Assembly (NCBI GenBank): GCA_958298945.1
Contig: OY282606.1
Coordinates: 25,827,740 to 25,891,739, forward strand
Length of the DNA stretch: 64,000 nt
From: Atherix ibis
Lineage: Eukaryota; Arthropoda; Insecta; Diptera; Athericidae
Reading direction: 5' to 3'
Numbering within the stretch: position 1 is the stretch's first letter; every line of letters begins with the position of its first letter. The notes beneath the pieces are model-generated. The model did no database searches. It was not told the DNA's origin and worked only from the letters and a program-made list of their open reading frames with translations. Shown piece by piece: positions 35,258 through 46,246 of this stretch. Position numbers and translations under genes: made by a program.

Positions 35258-36490
35258 ACGCTTAAGTGTTCGATGGGTATTTCTAGGGAAGGAAATGGAG
35301 GATAGTTCTTGAACAAGAGGATTATTACGATTGAGGACACGGGAACGGAACTTTTTATAGCGAGATACTGCCACATCAAAAACAAATGGGACTTTAAGAT
35401 TACGATGAATAACAGTATTGCAAACATAAAACGGGGCATCGACAATTGTACGGAGTATTTTTGATTGAAGGGATTGGATTGGACGGGAATTAAAAGGCTT
35501 AGTAGATCTCCAGAGTTCTAGTCCGTATGTCCATATGGGTTTCAGTAAGGTATTGTATAACAGTACTTTGCTGTCTATAGTAGTTTTAGGTATTGTATTT
35601 TAAGTTCTTGTCTTTTAAGTCTTGTATGTGGGTTCCATGTCAACCGTTTGTCTAAGTACAGTCCTAGATACCGAGCTTCGGTGGGTTGAGGTATGGCACT
35701 GTCATTAAGGTATATGGGAGGGGATGGCTCACGACGGAGAGTAAAAGTTGCCTGGATAGATTTACGTTCATTGACTTTTATTCTCCACCTAGTAAATCAG
35801 TTCTGGACGGTTTGGATTTGGATTTGGAGAGTTTCGGAAGCATGTTGGTGATTTTCGCTGGATGCAAGGCAGGCCGTATCATCGGCGTATGTAGCAAAGA
35901 AGGTATTAGGGCAGATTTGGATATCGGATGTGTAAACGTTGTAGAGGATGGGTCCAAGTATGCTACCCTGAGGAACTCCAGCCAATATCGGAGAGATATT
36001 GGAGAGTTCGTTGGATTCATTTACTTGGAAGTCTCGGTTGGAAAGGAATGATCTTACACATAGGATTAGGAAAAAGGTGGAAAGAAGGAACCTCTTGAGT
36101 TTCCAGAGTAGACCCGGGTGCCAAACTCTATCAAAAGCTTGACTTATATCAAGAAACACACCGGGACAGTACTCTTTTCTTTCTAAATACGATGCAATGA
36201 AATCGACAACGCGTTGACACTGCTGAGTAGTGGAGTGTTCGGCGCGGAAACCAAATTGGTGATTAGGAATTAAATTTAAAGATTCGAGTAGAGAATGTAA
36301 GCGGTGAAGGAGGATTTTTTCAAAGATTTTTGAGAGTACTGAAAGGAGACTTATTCGGCTGTAGGAAGTGTGGCGGTTTATTGGTTTATTGGGCTTCGGA
36401 ATCATTATAATGATGGCAAATTTCCAGAGGATTGGGAAGAAGTTTAAATTATATTTTGTAGAGTAAATTATAATGTTTGACGAGATTAAG
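35258..36490 (-). mobile_element. Jockey-like retrotransposon G4, 5'-truncated
   Basis: The minus-strand frame from 36633 to 35797 holds 'FPILWKFAIIIMIPKPNKPI', 'LNLIPNHQFGFRAEHS', 'VFLDISQAFDRVWHPGLLW', 'LAGVPQGSILGPILYN' and 'FFATYADDTACLAS', the longest uninterrupted reverse transcriptase segment in the window, with YADD intact. Downstream, 35445-35149 keeps a degraded C-terminal part. It closely matches G2 at the nucleotide level. Upstream of about 36490 the frame stays open into sequence ('IALDFSIYEYGMIVDLDDAY') that does not match the other Jockey copies, so the element seems joined to unrelated DNA. Confidence 0.8.
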
Positions 36491-37221
36491 GGAATAGTTC
36501 CACGAGTGGTGTAACTCTGGGTATTCTCTATCGCTAGCTGATCAGCATATGCATCGTCAAGATCAACAATCATTCCATACTCATAAATAGAGAAATCAAG
36601 AGCAATTTCAAACGCCGTATTAACTGCTCCCACTTCAGCACATTACGAAACTCAATATCAAATTGTTGGATGACAACAAAGGACTACAAACGATATTGAG
36701 CAATATTGAATTGTCAAACATATCTAACGTCTCTACACAAAGTTTTCTTTAAAGGTCAGTAGCTGCTTTTTCGAATTTGCTCAGAGGCTTAGATATATTC
36801 AACTCTGCTCCCAACCATGCTTACTAATTTGGAGAGAAAATAAATTTGGACAAGGGATGGAAGGATCTCTTTGAAGTGGAGAGAAAATGAGTGAAAGAAA
36901 GGGTGGTGTTCCTTTTAGGATTGGGGTCAGAAATAATAATCTGACCTAGTTTGGGTACGTGCATCGTGACATATTGAGTAAACAAATAGATCAGTGTATC
37001 AATAGAGTAAGATGTTTTCTTATCTGGTAGCCTCATTTTTTAAATTTTGACCATCCAATGAATGGAGTTGATTTTATTTTTTTTACATTTGGATTTTATT
37101 TGCCTTTGTGTTATGTAATCAGAAGGGTTAAGGAAAGAATTAGGGCCTAGTGAACGAACATGTTATTTAAGTGGAAATGACATTTTCTTTAAAAACCAGT
37201 ACAGCAAAGAGTTTATACATA
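36491..37221. other. No gene recognised
   Basis: A minus-strand open stretch continues from G4 to about 36640, and another lies at 37036-36824. Neither resembles a family I know. Confidence 0.35.
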
Positions 37222-38510
37222 CCAGGGCTATAAGCTTAAATCCGCTGTTTGGTTATATATGGCGTGACTGAGCGTATTAAGCTACCATGGGCACGCCATA
37301 ATTTTTTTTTTAAGAGTTTGACATCTATCAACATTAATCAGTGTACATTATCAGCAATTTCGTACAACAACATACATTTTTCCTTTGGTAATCATGTCTA
37401 GTTTTGTGCCAGAAAAAAAACCTTTGCGGGAAGCTCAGCTTTTCTGCTTCAATTTGAAGAAATCGGCTGCCGAATCGCATCGAATGCTTTTGGAGGCCTA
37501 TGGTGATAGTGCTTTATTGGAAACAACGTGCCGAGATTGGTTTCGTCGGTTCAAAGACGGCAATTTTGACTTGTAGGACAAGAAGCGTGAAAATCGGCCT
37601 AGGAAGGTAGGACCATCAATTTGCAGGCTCTTTTGGACGAAGATGATACCCAATCGCAAAAAAATGCTCGCGGAGCAATTGGGTGTTACTCAACCAGCCA
37701 TTTTCTTGCGTCTACGTGTCATGGAGCAGATTGAAAAGATCAGAAAATGGGTGCCGCATGAAATGAACGATAGGCAGATGGAGCGATGCCAAAACACATG
37801 CGAAATTTTGCTCCCCAGACAAAAAAGAATATCGTTTCTGCATTGGATTGTGATAGGCGATGAAAAGTGAATATATTTTGAGAATCCTAAACGCAAGAAA
37901 TCGTGGGTTCATCCCGGCCAACCATCAACATTTTCCCCAAGACCAAATCTCTTCGGACGGAAGACGATGCTGTGCGTTTGGTGGGATCAGCAGGGTATCG
38001 TCTACTATGAGATGTTGAAACCTGGTGAAACTGTCAATGCCCACCGCTACCACCAACAACTGATCAAATTGCACCGTGCTTTGCGTAAAAAAAGGACGAT
38101 TTATCAACAAAGACATGACAAGCTGATTTTCTCCCACGACAACGCACCATCGCAGACGTCAAAAATGGTCCAAAACTAGTTGGAGACACTCAACTGGGAG
38201 GTGCTACCTGGCCCCTTTCGACTACCACCTGCTTTCATCGATGGGCCACGCGCTCGCTGAGCAGCACTTCGATTCTTACGAAGGCGTCCGAAAATGGCTT
38301 GATGAGTGGTTTGCCTCGAAAGAGAAAGAATATTTTTGGCTTGGTATCCACAAATTGCCCGAGAGATGGGAAAAATGTGTATCTAGCGGAGGCAAGTACT
38401 TTGAATAAATTTGTTTTTGCTTTCTGTAAAAAAAAAACATTTGTTTTTTTTTTACAGAAAGCAAAAACAAATTTATTCAAAAAAACAGCGGATTTAAGCT
38501 TATATACCTG
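37222..38510 (+). mobile_element. Mauritiana-type mariner B3, dead
   Basis: The left end 'ccagggctataagctta' follows a TA. The right end 'ttaagcttatatacctg' lacks the last bases. The transposase begins at 37394 ('MSSFVPEKKPLREAQLF'), hits a TAG after 'DGNFDL' (37576), and is then frameshifted through 'GKWVPHE'-like ('RKWVPHEMNDRQMER'), 'IGDEK' followed by a stop, 'MLCVWWDQQGIVYYEMLKPG' (37967-38179) and 'FSHDNAPSQT'. A deletion removes the 'AYSPDL' block. The same TAG is present in B4. Near the 3' end is a 39-bp hairpin. Confidence 0.9.
38401..38480. repeat. Near-perfect 80-bp palindrome inside mariner B3
   Basis: Bases 38401-38439 and 38442-38480 are exact inverted copies, including 'tttgtttttgctttctgt', with only two bases between. 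Other B copies have the left arm only, so the right arm is a new inverted duplication in this copy. Confidence 0.9.
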
Positions 38511-39751
38511 ATGGTTTTAGTGTTTATTAAAATATTCAAATTTTTCTTTCAAGAATTTTTATATTAAAGTTAAAGGAATATTTACTTCAATAAATATTAT
38601 ACTAAAATTTTTACTATTGTATAATAAACCAAAAATCGTTTGCAACAAATTCTCTTCTAAAAAAAATCTATTAATACTCATTCACTGTAAATTGTTAGAT
38701 TTTTCATTGAGAACTTTAAAAAAAAAATAATATTACATGCTTTATAAATAAATGCAATAAAAATGAATTAAATTTTTAATTATATACATTTGATTAAAGA
38801 TTATCAACAAAACAGAAAATGTTTACATTTGTAGAAATTTACAATTCAAACAAAGATTTATGTGTATGAGCATGCACACAAATAATTAATTATTATTGTA
38901 AATATTGTTTTCCGTGAAAAGTTTTAAATTTTAAAAAATAATAAAACGTGAAATAATCATATTTTTTCTTTAAAGAAGTTGTAATTGATTCTTCCAGAAA
39001 TCGTATGGTAGTAATCAATAATAGTAATCAAAATAATATCCGAAAGTCTCATGCCAAGAGTTCAAATAAATCATAAAAAGAACGTTTACTCTCAAGGTCT
39101 ATGATCGGCAAAAATATTTTGCCCCCTCAGAAAACTAGATGAACATTAAAAATTTCTTGTTATTATCTAATATCGAAATATTTGATTACATTCATAAGAT
39201 ATACAACAAAATCAACGTGAATCTATTCGATCGGTTTTTTTTTGCAGGAATAATGTCTGCGAATCTTAGAAAATTTGAAATAAAAAAAAATCTGTAGAAT
39301 CTCCTTAAATGTTAACTGACGGAAGGTAGACAAATAAAACTTGTTGAATAATTCTTTATCAGTTATGCAAAAAAAAAATGTTTCCCAGTTCCTTGTAAAA
39401 ATATTCTCTTTACGGTTTTTAGATATTAACAATACAATAAACAACAAAAACCATATGGTTAGACAACAATAATTGTGATAAGTAATTAAATGAACATTCT
39501 AATTATTTCTATTGGCATTGATTTAACAAATGGAAATAATTTTATCTACAAATCTGTATTGTATCAAATTATACCTTTAAGCATTATCAATCGTTATACA
39601 AGCAATTTATTCTTTTCCTATTCCCGTTTAACATGTAAATTATTTTACTCAATTTGCTCAAAAAGAAGATGATTATGCATTTTATAATTAACCCCTTCTG
39701 CATCTTCTACATTTTCTAAAAAAAAATCTATCTTATATAATCATATATCAT
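38511..39751. other. AT-rich, no gene seen
   Basis: Non-coding with A/T homopolymers. The short frames at 39223-39447 and 39490-39672 are low complexity and unsupported. Confidence 0.5.
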
Positions 39752-41008
39752 GTTCGGCTGAAAAGTTTATAAGGTTGACGTCTAGATGGCGCCTCTTCCA
39801 AAAATATCACAAAGCACCATCCTTCAAATGATTCCTGTCAAAATTTGACAGCAATCGGTCGATTGGTTCGTGAGATATAGCATTTTGAGTGAAGCAACTT
39901 TTGTTATTGAAAAAAAAATGGATAGAGACGAATTTCATGTATTGATAAAGCATTGCTTTTTGATGAAAAAAAATACAGTGGAAACCAAAGCATGGTTTGA
40001 CAAACGTTATCCGGACTCTGCTCCAGCTATTTCAAATGTGGAATATTGGTTTCGTCAATTTCGAACTGGTCGTACGAGCACAGTTGATGCAGAACGCAGT
40101 GGACGCCCAAAAGAGGTGGTTACGGCAGAAAACATCAAAAAAATCCACAAAATAATTTTAAATGACCGTAAAGTGAAGTTGAGCGAGGTAGCTGAGACTC
40201 TGAAGATATCGAAAGATCGTGTTGGACATATCGTGCATGAATATTTGGGCATGCGAAAGCTGTGTGCAAAGTGGGTGCCGCGTGAGCTCACTGTGGACCA
40301 AAAACAACAACGTGTTGATGATTCTGAGCAGTGTTTGAAGCTGTTCAAGCGCAATAAACCCGAATTTTTGCGTCGATATGTGACATGGCTCCGTCACTAC
40401 ACTCCAGAGTCCAATCGGCAGTCGGCAGAGTGGAGAGCGAGCGACGAACCGAATCCAAAGCGTGGAAAGACGCAACAGTCGGCTGGTAAGGTCTGTATTT
40501 TGGGATGCGCATGGTATAATATTCATTGACTATCTCCAGAAGGGACAGACGATCAACAGCGACTATTATATAGCGTTATTGGATCGTTTGAAGAAAGAAA
40601 TCGCTAAGAAACGGCCTTATTTGAAGAAGAAAAAAGTGTTGTTTCACCAAGACAATGCACCGTGTCACAAGTCGATGAAAACGATGGTCAAACTCAATGA
40701 ATTGGGCTACGAATTGCTTCCCCATCAACCGTATTCTCCAGATCTGGCCCCCAGTGACTTTTTCCTGTTTGCAGACCTCAAGAAAATGCTCGCTGGCAAG
40801 AAATTTAAGACCGATGATGAAGTGATTGCCGAAACTGAGGCCTATTTTGAGGCAAAACCAAAAGAGTACTATAAAAATGGTATCGAAAAGTTGGAAGATC
40901 GCTATAATCGCTGTATCGCCCTCGAAGGCAAATATGTTGAATAATAAAAATGAATTTTGCGAAAAAAAATATTTTTACTGTGTTATCTTATAAACTTTTC
41001 AGCCGAAC
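39752..41008 (+). mobile_element. Irritans-type (Himar-like) mariner C2, near full length
   Basis: Ends 'gttcggctgaaaagttta' and inverted partner, about 1257 bp. The transposase starts with ATG at 39918 ('MDRDEFHVLIKHC') and keeps the helix-turn-helix region ('EVAETLKISKDRVGHIVHEY'), 'LCAKWVPRELT' and the catalytic half in 40462-40944 ('VLFHQDNAPCHKS', 'YSPDLAPSDFFLFADLKK'). Against C1 it lacks 12 bases that encode MDET, so the first catalytic aspartate is gone, and 8 bases after 'SAGKV', which shifts the frame. Otherwise it is intact and similar to C1. Confidence 0.92.
39918..40944 (+). pseudogene. Himar-like transposase gene of C2, two deletions
   Basis: The intact gene would make a protein of about 350 residues that binds the inverted repeats and cuts and pastes the element at TA. 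The N-terminal two thirds are open to about 40490, and the last third reopens in a second frame to the normal C-terminus 'NRCIALEGKYVE'. Loss of the first aspartate of D,D34D and an 8-base deletion make both halves non-functional. It is the only irritans-type copy here with its DNA-binding domain preserved, and could in principle express a truncated DNA-binding fragment (inference). Confidence 0.85.
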
Positions 41009-43140
41009 GTTACACCTATATGGATAAAATTAATTATTGTCAATTAATTAGATAATCTGGTTAGAAAAATTCATGCATACCAAATATAAAAATATTTTAT
41101 CAGACAGAAGAGATGCAATTATGTGTAATTCAAGCAATAAAAGCGTTATTGATAAATAATTCCAAACGTAATGAAATCTTTTCATTTTAAACAGGAGCCA
41201 CAGGATTTTTTGATTATAATGATCGGACGACAGTGTCCAAGTTCGAAAGCACTGTCCAATTTGAATTCGATCACTTCTCCATAAGTTGACTATGATTGTA
41301 GCGATCTCTATAAATGCGAATATCTATCTGTGTACGCATCCAAACTAAGTGGAATCGGTGTATGTTCATTAACTGGCCTTGAGAGCCTTTGATCACGTGA
41401 GCCGAGGTCATTGCCGTAAAAGAAAAGGGAAAGACACTCTATTCCTCGACGGGTTCAAGCCGATTGCGAAATATTTATGCGCACTGACCAATAAGTCAGA
41501 TACGCGCATCAGATAGTCACCGCAAACATACGCACCGACATTACCGCAATTATTGCATCTGTCCAGTACCGGACCTTAAGTACTGGGGCACGATCTCCCC
41601 TAAGTTCTGTAGTCTTATGAAAATTGCATTTACATTTGCAGTCAGATGCGCTAACTCAAAGCATATCGGTGTACGTGCTCTTGTGTAGTAAATCTAGTCG
41701 AACCCAAAACGATCCCTAGAGACGACACCTTAGGTTAGTAAATCTTGGATAAATGGAAGTTTCGTCTCTAAACGATAGATAACCCCAATGCCATCGAGAA
41801 TTTTTACAAATTCTTTTCTTTTTGTTTCTTTAAAATAAGAAAAATTATGATCATACTTGGTAGACAGACAGATACACGATTATCTGACCACGAATAGCAA
41901 TCCTTAATCCTTGTTTTATAGAATAGAATTATATCCTTCTCGAATATATTCTTTTACTAAAAGAATATTTTATTTTTAAAGTGAACGATGAAGGGAAACT
42001 ATTAAAAGATCGTACGAATATATGTAAACTTGCGTAATTGATGATGAAACTATCAGCAAACCAACAACTGACCATCAGATGAATTCTGGTTTCTGAAAAG
42101 AGTTATGCACTCATCATCAGACAAGATGTTACATCGATTTTGTTTCTGTTATTATTATTATTATTATAATTTTTTTGCTGAACAATTTGAAATTTCTAAA
42201 TTGATCGTATAAGTATCTTTTTTTTTTTACAAGAAAAGTGGTAATATTGACCATTTGAGAGTGAAACAGTTTTGATTGATCGATTAAGTTTTCTTCTCAT
42301 ATTTTTTAATCTATTTCGTACCAGGTATTGTCATGTTTCAATTTTCTTGTAAAAATCTTTTCAATTGAATATAAATATTTTCAATAAAAAAAAAACCATG
42401 TCAAAAATATCATATTTTACATAAAACTTTAAACCAATTTACAAATACTTAAAAACTTTTATTAAAAAAAAATAATCATCAATAAAAACATGTTTTGCAT
42501 TTATGCTGATGTGTTGTGTGTTCTTGTTAATTGTATGATTTGAAAAAAGACTTCAAAGGAATTCATATCAATTCTAAGAAAAGTCTTGAATAATTTCATA
42601 TTTATTGTAGTTATTTTATCAGGAATAATTTGTTTTTATTTTATAGAAATATTATTAATTTAATTTCATCGAAATAGCAACAAACACTTTACTTTAATTT
42701 ATTTACAAGTTTGTTTTGTTTTTGTTTGATGATTTCGAATTCAACCGAAAATTTTGTAATATTGTTAATGTTCACAATATAACATTACATATTGGATCAC
42801 CTTGAAATTGACAACAAGGTCATTACAAGATTTTCGAACAAAAATTATTTGTAATAAAAATGATGATTTTCAGAGTTTTATTTGAAAAAAAAATAAAATA
42901 ATTAAGATAACTGACAAAGGAACTAAAGCATTTTTCTTCTGTTAGATAAATTTTGAAATACTTTCCATAAAGGTAACATAAATTTACATAAAACATGTTT
43001 GGATATTGATCAGAGAAATAATCAAATCACTACCGGATGGAAATATGGTAGAATTTATCGGAATATATTTATAATAACATAAAAAATATGGTATGCTGTG
43101 AAATTATTAAATAGTAATTAGCATCGTAATTGGGATATTA
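41009..43140. other. Non-coding; contains a GC-richer island at 41190-41770
   Basis: Most is AT-rich. The island 41190-41770 differs sharply in composition from its flanks, with 'gagccgaggtcattgccg', 'cgacgggttcaagccgat' and 'acgcaccgacattaccgc', but has stops in all frames and no match I recognise. It could be a piece of an LTR, a SINE or a conserved non-coding element. Confidence 0.4.
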
Positions 43141-44118
43141 CGAGGGTCATTCAACAAGTACTTAGCCTACAAGAGAAAAACAAAAATTTTGGAAAGGTGG
43201 CAATTTATTTTTCCACATAATCTCGTTTAAGCTCGATACACTTGGCCCAGCGATGCTCTAAATTTTTTAACCCGTCCAAAAAATAAATTTTCTCGTGGGA
43301 AGCAAAATAGGCCTCCGTGGCGACGATGACCTCCTCATTCGACCCAAATCTATTCCCGGCGAGTGATTTTTTCAGGTTTAGAAACAAAAAGTAGTCACAG
43401 GGGGCCAAATCTGGAAAGTACGGTGGATTGGGCAGCAATTCGTAGCGCAATTCGACCAATTTGGCCATGGCGACGGCGGAGGTGTGAGCCGGCGCGTTGT
43501 CGTGGTGGAACAGCACTTTTTTCTTCGCAAAGCGGGGCCGCTTTTTCTTCAATTCGACGTCAAATCGGCCCAATAAGTCAGCATAGTAGCGCCCCGTGAT
43601 TGTTTTACCCTTCTCGAGGTAATCGATGTGGGTCACACCTTGTGAATCCCAGAAAACGGTGGCCATCACCTTTCCGGCCGATCGAACAGTCTTCGCCTTC
43701 TTCGGAGCACGTTCGCCGGGTGGAGTCCACTGTTTCGGCTGTTCCTTGGTCTCTGGTGTGTACCAGTGAATCCATGTTTCGTCGACGGCCACGAACAAAC
43801 TCGTTGAACCAATTCTTCACGGTCGCCATCGAAGGAGAAGAGTCACCATACACAGCATCCAAGCGGTCTTTGATTTCGCTGCGCGTTTTCCCTTCCAAAA
43901 ACAAGAATCTAATCACCGAACGATATTGTTCTTTTACCATTTTTGTGCAACCGACCGACACGCTTGCTTTCAAAGGCTCTCAAAACAAAACTAATGAAGG
44001 GAATCGACTGAAACTTTGACAGTAGGCTACTAAAAGAATGTACTGCACGATGGTAAATTTATTTTGTGACAGCAGTTCCATCGGGCGGTGAGGATAAGTA
44101 CTTGTTGATTGACCCTCG
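43141..44118 (-). mobile_element. Mariner lineage E, internally deleted, GC-rich, young-looking
   Basis: Terminal repeats 'cgagggtcattcaacaag' and inverted partner with clean TA duplications; 978 bp. The minus strand starts at 43940 ('MVKEQYRSVIRFLFLEGKT', 'ATVKNWFNEFVRGRR'). A deletion of about 300 bp then joins this to 'VAVDETWIHWYTPETKEQ'. The distal frame (43798-43205) is fully open: 'VLFHHDNAPAHTS' and 'PYFPDLAPCDYFLF' complete the D,D34D triad, ending 'CIELKRDYVEK'. GC content is clearly above the surroundings and the catalytic part has no stop, suggesting recent arrival. Confidence 0.9.
43205..43798 (-). pseudogene. Mariner E transposase catalytic domain, open but detached
   Basis: 197 open codons hold all three catalytic aspartates (in VDETW, HHDNAP and APCDYF) and the normal C-terminus. 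The DNA-binding region is partly deleted and the remaining N-terminal piece (43940-43740) is in another frame, so no full transposase can be made. Features match mariners with 'GERAPKKAKTVRSAGKVMAT', the same group as lineage D but clearly distinct. Confidence 0.8.
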
Positions 44119-44412
44119 TATGATTGGTATAGTGGCAGATTTTTTCTATAAAAACAATTCATAAATTTTGTACATTTTACACCTTACTTTAGATTAGTTT
44201 ACTTTAATTTTCTTATCACGATATATTCTGTCGCCAAATGGCCTTTAGTGTTTAATAGTTCAAGATTAACTTTTTTATTTGCTATCTAAATATGAGAGAG
44301 ATTATTAATTTTTAGATAAAGTTCTGAAAATATAGAATATTTGCAAACTTCTCAGTACCTTCATATCAGTAGTTTTCCACTTATCAAATAAATTTCCAAA
44401 ATATAATCAATA

Positions 44413-45245
44413 AGAGGTCTGTTCAAAAAGTATCGAGAATTTTGTGTTTTTTTTCAAAAATTATTTATTTATTCATGAATATCTATTTGGTATCCTTCAA
44501 AGTAATCCCCACCAGATATTATACACTTGTGCCAACATTTTGCTCAATCCTCGAAGCACTTCAAAAAATCATTTTTTGTGATCTTGTTCAGCTCCTCCTT
44601 CGATGCCGTCTTTATCTCCTCAATCGTAGCGTAGCGTCGTCCTTTTATGAGGCTCTTCAGTTTCGGGAACAAGAAAAAGTCACAAGGGGCCAGATCTGGG
44701 GAATACGGTGGCTGCGGCATTATTAGTGTGTTGTTTTTGGCCAAAAATGGCAAAAGCCAATTTTTGTTCTTCCACAAATCCGGGCATTTCTGGCGGATTG
44801 CTTCACGCAACTTGCGCATAACTTGCAGGTAATATTCCTTATTGACCATTCTACCCTGTAGTAAGAACTCATGATGCACCACGCTCGTACAATTGAAGAA
44901 AACTGTAAGCAAAACCTTCCCATTCGACCGAACTTAGCGCGCTTTTTTCGGTCTTGGCTCGTGCGGCAGCTTCCATTGGGATGATTGAGCTTTGGTTTCT
45001 ACGTCATAACCATAAACTCATGATTCGTCACCATTTATGACCCTCTGGAGCAAATTTGGGTCGTCGCGGACAGACTCCAACAGCTCCTAAACAATGTTAA
45101 TGCGATGCTGTTTTTGGTCAAAATTAAGCAAAAATCGAAGACGAGCCAAAATACGTGCAAGCAAAGCAGCTGTCAAAAATTAACTGAACATTCAAAATGG
45201 CCGAACTTGTCGGCATAAGTAAGAGACATGAGTACCAACATAACA
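44413..45245 (-). mobile_element. Family-A mariner A3, 5' end missing
   Basis: The left end 'agaggtctgttcaaaaag' (3' terminal repeat) follows a TA. The minus strand encodes 'LLTVFFNCTSVVHHEFL', 'MVNKEYYLQVMRKLREA', 'PYSPDLAPCDFFLFPKLKSL' and 'RYATIEEIKTASKEELNKI' (44912-44544). The second catalytic region is damaged ('WLLPFLAKNN'). The 5' part reads 'FDQKQHRINIV' after the same N-terminal deletion as A2. The right terminal repeat is lost at about 45245, 24 bp before the next transposon. Confidence 0.8.
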
Positions 45246-45268
45246 ATTTTTATATATTATATATTGTA

Positions 45269-46246
45269 ACAGGTGATTTGTTTTTCTGTTTGGTTTTTAA
45301 TATTTTTTATTTTTAACAGATCACGCATGATCGTCATAATCGATCTATTGAGCAAGCAATTCAAGCCATAGTAAGAATGGCAGCAATTTTACACAATTGG
45401 ACATCAAACCGACATAAGCGTGTGCGTATAAAATACCTGCCAAAGCGTTGAATTTTCAAAAACCGCAAGGGTTTTTGCCTGAAAGCGTATAAGATACCTG
45501 CCCAAGCATTGAATTTTCGGTGAGTGGGTCTTGGAACCGTTTTTTTTACCAAACAATTGCGTCCAGTTCATTTTTGGTATGAATTGGTATGTAAATAAGC
45601 AAAATTGTCGAATTTGGTCTTATGAACAACCACAGGCAAAATAGGAACTGCCATTGCACCCACAAAAATGCAGTGGCCCATATTTCTTTAAAGATGACGC
45701 TGGCCGGAACGATACCGTCAATGGCGCCAACTATCGCTTGAATATTTTGATATTTTTTTACCCAAAATCTAAGAACTGCATCTGGTAGACATGTGGTTGT
45801 AACAAAACGGCGCAACATGCCACACAGCACGTGAAACAATGGACATATTTTGAGAGATGAGTTCGGCGAGCAATTTATCTTACGTTTGGACCGGTGAGTT
45901 GGCCGCCGAGATCGTGCAATTTGACGCCACTTGACTATTTTTTATGGATGAACGTGAAGTCGCTCGTCTATATCAATAAACGGGCGTCACTTTGAGACTT
46001 GGAAGACAACATTACACGTGTTATTAGTGAGATACCAGCCGAGATGGTCGAAAAAGTGGTTTAAAATTAGACATCTCGCATGGATCACTTGAAACGTACT
46101 TATGGCTAACATTTATATAAAATTAATCTTTAAAATATAAATGCCAAGCATTGATTTATTGACTTAAATAAATAAGTTAGATATTTTTGCAATTTTTATA
46201 TATTCTTTTGGAAATTTAAAAGCCAAACACTTAAAAAATCATCTGT
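45269..46246 (+). mobile_element. D,D41-type Tc1/mariner I; its right end starts the tandem array
   Basis: Imperfect terminal repeats: left 'acaggtgatttg' then 'ctgtttggttttta', and right 'agccaaacacttaaaaaatc' ending 'atctgt', with TA on both sides. The plus strand is a degraded transposase: 'NKQNCRIWS', 'GPYFFKDDAGRND', then 'WPPRSCDLTPLDYFLWGY'-like residues (45895-45950) and 'EDNITRVISEIPAEMVEKVV'. A direct repeat of about 33 bp ('atacctgccaaagcgttgaa') sits at 45424 and 45486. The final 24 bp recur in every unit of the array that follows. Confidence 0.7.

Noticed and set aside
41440..41460. tRNA gene suggested by a B-box-like motif
   Set aside because: No A box at the right distance and no cloverleaf could be drawn.
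43363..44019. Plus-strand frames opposite mariner E
   Set aside because: GC-rich antisense shadows of the transposase gene.
45546..45839. Minus-strand frame of 97 codons in transposon I
   Set aside because: The plus strand reads as degraded transposase ('NKQNCRIWS', 'GPYFFKDD'), so this frame is a shadow.
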